NCBI RefSeq assembly: GCF_004345645.1
Contig: NZ_SLWS01000001.1
Coordinates: 522,714-586,713, forward strand
From: Actinocrispum wychmicini
GTDB taxonomy: Bacteria; Actinomycetota; Actinomycetes; Mycobacteriales; Pseudonocardiaceae
Direction: 5' to 3'
Length of the DNA: 64,000 nucleotides
Shown: positions 59,451 through 64,000 of the stretch, in pieces
Position numbering within the stretch: the first letter of the stretch is position 1
How the letters are laid out: the number at the start of each line of letters is the position of its first letter
Translations under genes and position numbers: made by a program
Notes under the pieces: generated by a model
Seen by the model: the letters and a program-made list of their open reading frames with translations, nothing else
Database searches by the model: none
What the model was told of the DNA's origin: nothing

Positions 59451-60320
59451 ATGAAGTTCACCGTCGCCGTCGCACTGAGTCCGCTCGACCAGCTGACCGA
59501 GCTGGCGCGCACCGCGCAGGAGTGCGGCTACTCGGCAATAGCCTTGCCGGACTCCATCTTCTTCTCGGAACGGGTGTCCGAGGACTATCCGTACACCGCG
59601 GACGGGTCGCGGTTCTGGAACGAGGAGACGCCCTGGGTGGACCCGCTCGTCGCGGCCGCCGCGATGGGCGCCGTCACCGATGAGATCAGGTTCTACACCC
59701 AGGTTCTGAAACTCGGCCCGCGCAACCCGCTGCTGCTCGCCCGGCAGGTCGGGTCCGTTGCCTGCCTGACTGGCAACAGGTTCGGGTTGGGGGTCGGCAT
59801 CGGCTGGACGCCCGAGGAGTTCGAGTGGTGTGGCGCGCCGTTCGAGAACCGCGGCGCCCGGGTGGACGAGGCCATCGAGGTGCTCCGGCTGGTCCTGGCC
59901 GGCGGCATGGTCGAGTACCACGGCGAGTTCTTCGACTTCGACCGATTGCGGATGAGCCCCGCCCCCACCGAGCCCGTGCCGCTCTACGTCGGCGGCCACA
60001 CCGAGCGGGGCCTGCGCCGGGCGGCCAGGGTCGGCGACGGCTGGACCTCGGCGATGATCAAGTTCGACGACCTCGCCCAGACCATCGACCGGCTGACCCT
60101 GCTACGCGCCGAGTACGGCCGCGCCGACCTGCCGTTCGAGATCCAGGCGGTGTGCGTCGACCGGTTCGGCCTGGACGGCTACCGGCAGCAGGCCGAGATC
60201 GGCGTCACTGACGTGCTGGTGGCCCCGTGGGTGTTCTACGGCGTGCCGATGGACGGCCCGCTGCAGGCCAAGAAGGACGGTCTGCGACGGTTCGCCGACG
60301 AGATCATGGCCACCATGTGA
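59451..60320 (+). CDS. LLM-class F420-dependent oxidoreductase
   Basis: The 289-residue luciferase-like protein has ALPDSIFFSERVSEDYPYT, the internal Gly-rich FGLGVGIGWTPEEFEW, and YVGGHTERGLRRAARVGDGW, all common in the TIGR03619-like F420 group. Reaction unknown. The following SnoaL-like gene starts 13 bp later, suggesting a functional pair acting on the same small hydrophobic substrate. Confidence 0.9.
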   Translation: MKFTVAVALSPLDQLTELARTAQECGYSAIALPDSIFFSERVSEDYPYTADGSRFWNEETPWVDPLVAAAAMGAVTDEIRFYTQVLKLGPRNPLLLARQVGSVACLTGNRFGLGVGIGWTPEEFEWCGAPFENRGARVDEAIEVLRLVLAGGMVEYHGEFFDFDRLRMSPAPTEPVPLYVGGHTERGLRRAARVGDGWTSAMIKFDDLAQTIDRLTLLRAEYGRADLPFEIQAVCVDRFGLDGYRQQAEIGVTDVLVAPWVFYGVPMDGPLQAKKDGLRRFADEIMATM

Positions 60321-60333
60321 GGAGTGTCCGGAG

Positions 60334-60774
60334 ATGACGGCAGTGACCTGGGCGGCGACCGAGACCGAACACCCCGCCCGCAGCGCGTCCCGCCGGTCGA
60401 TGGACGCGGTCTGCCGGGGCGCCAAGGACGAGTGGCTGGCACTGTTCGCGCCGGACGCCGTGGTCGAGGACCCGATCGGAACGTCCTACCTGGACCCGAC
60501 CGGCGCGGGCCACCGCGGCCCGGTGGCCATCGCGGCGTTCTGGGACAGGACCATCGCGGTCGTCGAGCGGTTCGAGTTCGCCATTGACGACTCGTTCGCG
60601 GCCGGCGACGAAGTGGCCAACATCGGCACCATCACGGCGTTTCTGCCGGGCGGCATGCGGGTGGACACCGACGGTGTGTTCACCTACCGGGTCGGGCCGG
60701 ACGGCCTGATCAGGGCGCTGCGTGCGTTCTGGGAGGTCGACCGGGCGATGGCGACCCTGCGTGCGGTGGGCTGA
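60334..60774 (+). CDS. SnoaL/NTF2-like protein (ketosteroid-isomerase fold)
   Basis: The 146-residue protein has the NTF2 cone fold pattern: MDAVCRGAKDEWLALFAPDAVVEDPIG, then GPVAIAAFWDRTI and VFTYRVGPDGLIRALRAFWEV. An Asp/Glu in the pocket (VVEDPIG) is in the position used by ketosteroid isomerases, so steroid or polyketide isomerase activity is possible. It is co-transcribed with the upstream LLM oxidoreductase. Confidence 0.87.
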   Translation: MTAVTWAATETEHPARSASRRSMDAVCRGAKDEWLALFAPDAVVEDPIGTSYLDPTGAGHRGPVAIAAFWDRTIAVVERFEFAIDDSFAAGDEVANIGTITAFLPGGMRVDTDGVFTYRVGPDGLIRALRAFWEVDRAMATLRAVG

Positions 60775-60846
60775 CTCGGCTGAACGGCCCTAAGTGGACT
60801 GGTCGGCCACGGCTAAACATTTCGCCAACTAAGAGTTTCGACTAAC

Positions 60847-61113
60847 GTGCACATTGTGGCTGAAGAGGGTGGGACCAAGGGGCGGCCGCGACCCGGCATC
60901 GACCCGCGTGACCTGCGGGTGTCCGACGCCGAGCGGGAGCATGTCGCCGGCCTGCTGAACAGGGCCCTCGAACGGGGGCTGATCGACCTTGACGGGTTCT
61001 CGTCGCGGATCGCCGCGGCGATGGAAGCCCGGACCCGCGCGGAGCTGAACGGCGTCCTGATCGATCTTCCCGGTGTGGTGGTGCGGATCGATCCGAACGG
61101 ACGTGGCGGCTGA
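60847..61113 (+). CDS. DUF1707-domain protein
   Basis: The 88-residue protein contains one DUF1707 unit (DLRVSDAEREHVAGLLNRAL, then ERGLIDLDGFSSRIAAAMEA and RTRAELNGVLIDLP). This domain is common in actinobacteria and often precedes membrane or SHOCT-like segments; here it stands alone. Function unknown. GTG at 60847 or 60856, with no clear Shine-Dalgarno, so it may be leaderless. Confidence 0.8.
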   Translation: MHIVAEEGGTKGRPRPGIDPRDLRVSDAEREHVAGLLNRALERGLIDLDGFSSRIAAAMEARTRAELNGVLIDLPGVVVRIDPNGRGG

Positions 61114-61322
61114 CCAGGCGGACATGGCACGGTAGGCCGATTTCCTCAACTCGGACGCCGGCGGCCAGTCATCCGAAAGGGCCGCCGGCTAGCGTGCTGA
61201 TGCGGGACACTTGACCGGCTGACGCTTCGTGATGGACTCGTGACCGCGGGCACCTAAGGTCCCGCGGGGCGGTCCGTTGCGTGGGCCAGGCCCGGTCGGA
61301 CATGTACATAAGGGGTCGGTGA

Positions 61323-62582
61323 GTGACGGAAGCACCAGGGCGAGCGACGTTCCGCGAGGTGTTCGGACTGGCAGAGTTCCGGGCCCTGTGGTTCGCCGAG
61401 ATCATGTCCATCTTCGGCGACCAGATGGCCAGGGTGGCCCTGTCGGTGCTCGTTTTCAAGCAGACCGGTTCCGCCACGCTGACCGGCCTCACCTACGCCC
61501 TGACGTTCGCCCCCTCGCTGCTCGGCGGCATCCTGCTGAGCCCGCTCGCCGACCGGTTCCCGCGGCGGAACGTGATGATCGCCGCCGACCTGGTCCGCTG
61601 CCTGTTCATCCTGCTGGTCGCGGTGCCGGCCATGCCGCTGTGGGCGATGGCGGTGTTCGTCGCCTGCGCGACACTGTTCAACCCGCTGTTCAAAGCGTCC
61701 CAACTGGCGATGCTGCCGGACATCCTCAAGGGCGACCGGTTCATCACCGGCATGGCGATCCGCAACATCACCACGCAGACCGCCCAGCTCGCCGGGTTCG
61801 CCGGCGGCGGCCTGTTGATCTCGCAGATCGACTCGCGGGTCGCGCTGGTGATCGACGCGGCCACGTTCGTGGTGTCCGCGATCCTGGTGCGGACCGGGGT
61901 GCGCAGTCGCCCGGCGGCCGCCAAGAAGAACGAGCGCCCGTCGTTCTTCGGCTCGATCGCGCAGGGCAGCCGGACCGTGTTCGCCGATCCCGGCCTGCGG
62001 TCGCTGCTGTTCGTCACGTGGCTGATGGGCCTGTTGCCGGTGTACGAGGGCATCGCCGCGCCGTACTCCCAGGCGGTGTTCGGCGGCAGTACCGTGGCCA
62101 CCGGACTGATCTTCGCCAGTGACCCTTTGGGCAGCGCTTTGGGCGCCTTCATCTACACCAGGTGGGTGCCCCCCGGGCTGAAGCCGCGGCTGCCCGGCGT
62201 CCTTTCGCTGGCCGCGGCCGTGCCGCTGCTGCTCTGCTTCCTGCAGCCCGGCCTGGCGGTCTCGTTCGTGCTGTTCGTTGTGTCAGGGGGGCTGGGTACC
62301 GTGGCCTTGATGCAGGCGACAGCCACGTACTCGCTCGGCGTTCCCGACGCCAGCCGGGCGCAGGCCATGGGCCTGTCGAACACCGGACTGACGACTGTGC
62401 TGGGGGTGAGCCCACTGATCGGTGGCCTGATGGCCGATCACGTGTCGCCGCAGACGACGGTGGGGACCTTTGGGACCGCCGGGTTGCTGTTGGCGGTCCC
62501 GCTGGCTGTCGCGTGGCACCGTAGTATTCGCCGGAGTCCGGAGCGCTGGATTCCGGACACCACAGCCGCGGAAGGCGCCTAA
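61323..62582 (+). CDS. Major facilitator superfamily transporter
   Basis: The 419-residue MFS protein has 12 predicted transmembrane helices, with an N-terminal FREVFGLAEFRALWFAEIM and the loop motif LADRFPRRNVMIAADLVR after helix 2, resembling the enterobactin-exporter (EntS) group. Substrate is unknown, probably efflux. GTG start. The interval 61114-61322 before it shows nothing recognisable. Confidence 0.9.
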   Translation: MTEAPGRATFREVFGLAEFRALWFAEIMSIFGDQMARVALSVLVFKQTGSATLTGLTYALTFAPSLLGGILLSPLADRFPRRNVMIAADLVRCLFILLVAVPAMPLWAMAVFVACATLFNPLFKASQLAMLPDILKGDRFITGMAIRNITTQTAQLAGFAGGGLLISQIDSRVALVIDAATFVVSAILVRTGVRSRPAAAKKNERPSFFGSIAQGSRTVFADPGLRSLLFVTWLMGLLPVYEGIAAPYSQAVFGGSTVATGLIFASDPLGSALGAFIYTRWVPPGLKPRLPGVLSLAAAVPLLLCFLQPGLAVSFVLFVVSGGLGTVALMQATATYSLGVPDASRAQAMGLSNTGLTTVLGVSPLIGGLMADHVSPQTTVGTFGTAGLLLAVPLAVAWHRSIRRSPERWIPDTTAAEGA

Positions 62583-62795
62583 CGCCCCCAGGGATGCAGT
62601 GGCCAGAGGCTGCCGGAGATGCCCTGGCGCGGCGACATCACTGATCCTTGGTGCTGCCCATTGGTGCTCACCTTCCCTTTGACGACTATTAGAAAATACA
62701 CACCTATGGCCCTTGTCGTCAGCCTGCCATCCGGTGGAAACTGTCTGTAAACGGGCGCATCGCCTAGAGCGACAAAGAGGGGTTTTGGGGGAAGG

Positions 62796-64000
62796 ATGAC
62801 GACTTCGGAGGAACCAGCCAGGCGACAATGGGTGCCGTTCCGTGACTGGGCGTTGTGGAAACGGCCGAGAAACTGGATTCGCTACACACTGGCGACCGAG
62901 GCGGTCACGCTCGGGCTGATCGTCGCGGCGATCGTGTATGTGCCGGTGACCAGCAGACAGCTGGTGATGTTCCTCGTGCTCGCCGGACTGGGGGTCCTGC
63001 AGGCCGAGATCAGCCGCAAGATCGAGCGGATGCGTCGGTCACTCAACGTCACTCCGCACATCAGCATGACGTCGGTCTGGATGCTGCCCGCCATCCTGCT
63101 CCTGCCGCCCCAGCTGATCGCCCTGCTGAGCTTCACCCTCTACCTGCACTCGGGGATCCGCAGTTGGTTGGGCATCCAGCACGTGGCGCTGCACCGCACC
63201 ATCACCAACGCCAACGGCGTGAGCCTGACCTGCTTCGCGGCCAGCGCCGTGACCTTCGGACTCTTCGGCGCCGACGCGCTGACCGGTCCGAACGCGGCCG
63301 CGGCGGTGTGCGTTGCGGCCGTCATGTACTTCACGGCGAACACCGCGATCACCGGTGTCGGTCTGTACCTGGCCGCGCCGGACCGCGCGAGCGTCCACTC
63401 CATCATCGGCACCTGGGACGACAACCTGCTGGACATGGCCACCCTCTGCCTGGGCGGCCTGCTGGTGTTGTCGCTGGTCAACCAGCCTCTGCTGTGTGTC
63501 GTGGTGTTCGTGCCGATCTTCGTGCTGCAGCGGTCGGTGCTCGCCAAGCAGCTGGAGGAGCTGGCGTCCAAGGACCAGAAGACGGGTCTGCTGAACGCCA
63601 CCGCGTGGCACGAGCAGGGCCAGCGCGAGCTGTCGCGGGCCGGCCGGGCCGACGGTGAGTTCAGCGTGCTCATGATCGACCTGGACTTCTTCAAGAAGAT
63701 CAACGACAGCTTCGGCCACCTCGCCGGCGACGACATGCTCATCGCGCTCGCCGGTCTGCTGAAACGGGAGACCCGGACGCACGACCTGGTCGGCCGGTTC
63801 GGCGGCGAGGAATTCGTGGTTCTGTTGGCCGGCGCGTCCGAGCTTGAGGCACTGGTGGCGGCCGAGCGCATCCGTGGCCTGATCACCGAGCTGGTGGTGA
63901 ACAGCAGGACGAACGACGGCACCCCGGTCACCATCCAGGACCGCTCGGCGTCCATCGGGGTGGCGGCCTACCCGACCGGCGGATCGACCCTGGACGAGGT
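62796..64000 (+). CDS. Membrane GGDEF diguanylate cyclase, truncated by window end
   Basis: The reading frame opens at the ATG at 62796 and is open to the window end (401 codons visible). The N-terminal ~230 residues hold several transmembrane helices (a 6-TM sensor-like region), followed by a GGDEF domain: SVLMIDLDFFKKINDSFGH with metal-binding Asp residues, and the active-site signature RFGGEEFVVLL. It should synthesise cyclic di-GMP. The inhibitory-site RxxD is not evident before the GGEEF. The 213-bp gap upstream shows no c-di-GMP riboswitch that I can recognise. Confidence 0.9.
   Translation, partial: MTTSEEPARRQWVPFRDWALWKRPRNWIRYTLATEAVTLGLIVAAIVYVPVTSRQLVMFLVLAGLGVLQAEISRKIERMRRSLNVTPHISMTSVWMLPAILLLPPQLIALLSFTLYLHSGIRSWLGIQHVALHRTITNANGVSLTCFAASAVTFGLFGADALTGPNAAAAVCVAAVMYFTANTAITGVGLYLAAPDRASVHSIIGTWDDNLLDMATLCLGGLLVLSLVNQPLLCVVVFVPIFVLQRSVLAKQLEELASKDQKTGLLNATAWHEQGQRELSRAGRADGEFSVLMIDLDFFKKINDSFGHLAGDDMLIALAGLLKRETRTHDLVGRFGGEEFVVLLAGASELEALVAAERIRGLITELVVNSRTNDGTPVTIQDRSASIGVAAYPTGGSTLDE

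Noticed and set aside
62583..62795. Possible c-di-GMP riboswitch before the GGDEF gene
   Set aside because: I could not find the conserved GEMM-type core or a convincing tetraloop/receptor arrangement.
1..64000. tRNA genes, CRISPR arrays, insertion sequences, prophage
   Set aside because: I saw no cloverleaf with a TTCGA arm, no regularly spaced repeats, and no transposase or integrase among the reading frames.

Overview
The window is chromosomal DNA from a high-GC actinobacterium, most likely a member of the Pseudonocardiales (Amycolatopsis/Lentzea/Kibdelosporangium-like). The basis is the GC-rich codon use with many GTG and TTG starts, a GTP-type PEP carboxykinase, mycothiol- and F420-type protein families, DUF1707/DUF6191-like proteins, and a FabG4/FadA/HtdX/FadE5 set as known from mycobacteria. 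From memory of the M. tuberculosis gene order (trmB and pckA close together, fabG4-fadA2-htdX-fadE5 not far away), this looks like a rearranged version of the origin-proximal region. That placement is inference. I see no tRNA, rRNA, transposase, phage gene or CRISPR array.

Layout. 1-2.2 kb: a tandemly duplicated sigma factor/membrane anti-sigma-like gene pair, the first copy cut by the window edge. 2.2-6.5 kb: an SDR, then a minus-strand run of trmB, a nitric-oxide-synthase-like protein with altered active-site residues, and an MTA/SAH-deaminase-like amidohydrolase. 6.9-12.1 kb: an ABC-2 exporter, a TetR-SDR pair with a likely operator, and a two-component system. 12.2-16.9 kb: two dynamin-like GTPases flanking a GrpE-like protein, followed by an acidic protein with DxDxDG loops. 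17.4-22.6 kb: pckG, a DnaA-box cluster, a tiny membrane protein, a septum-formation-type lipoprotein, and a DUF3311/MctP monocarboxylate symporter pair. 22.6-27.1 kb: a secreted protein, a MarR-GNAT fusion with a dyad at its start, a ROK kinase, structured hairpin repeats and an Orc/Cdc6-like AAA ATPase. 27.2-32.7 kb: a fatty-acid module (thiolase, FabG4, HtdX, TetR, two SCP-2 proteins) with a shared operator-like motif. 32.6-37.2 kb: MocR/aldo-keto reductase, LLM oxidoreductase, AraC and a mycothiol-type DinB protein. 37.2-44.3 kb: branched-chain 2-oxoacid dehydrogenase E1a/E1b/E2, an M20 peptidase, endonuclease V and an ADP-ribosylglycohydrolase. 44.4-50.5 kb: a polar amino-acid ABC importer followed by a large beta-solenoid membrane protein, SRPBCC, NYN-like and GNAT genes. 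50.5-64 kb: a DUF4143-type ATPase, an NHL/thioredoxin protein, a GroES-like protein, a VanW protein, FadE5-like acyl-CoA dehydrogenase, an atypical LuxR regulator, an LLM/SnoaL pair, an MFS transporter and a diguanylate cyclase cut by the window end.

Functionally, much of the window concerns carbon flow from organic acids, branched-chain amino acids and lipids into central metabolism (MctP, PckG, BkdABC, FadA/FabG4/HtdX/FadE5, SCP-2). Envelope and membrane remodelling genes (dynamins, septum-formation lipoprotein, VanW, beta-solenoid protein) are interspersed. The least expected items are the NOS-fold protein that lacks the heme-ligating Cys, the proximal Trp, the substrate-binding Glu and the pterin-binding C-terminus; the dynamin/GrpE-like operon without a visible Hsp70; the DnaA-box cluster behind pckG; and several operator-like or structured intergenic elements.
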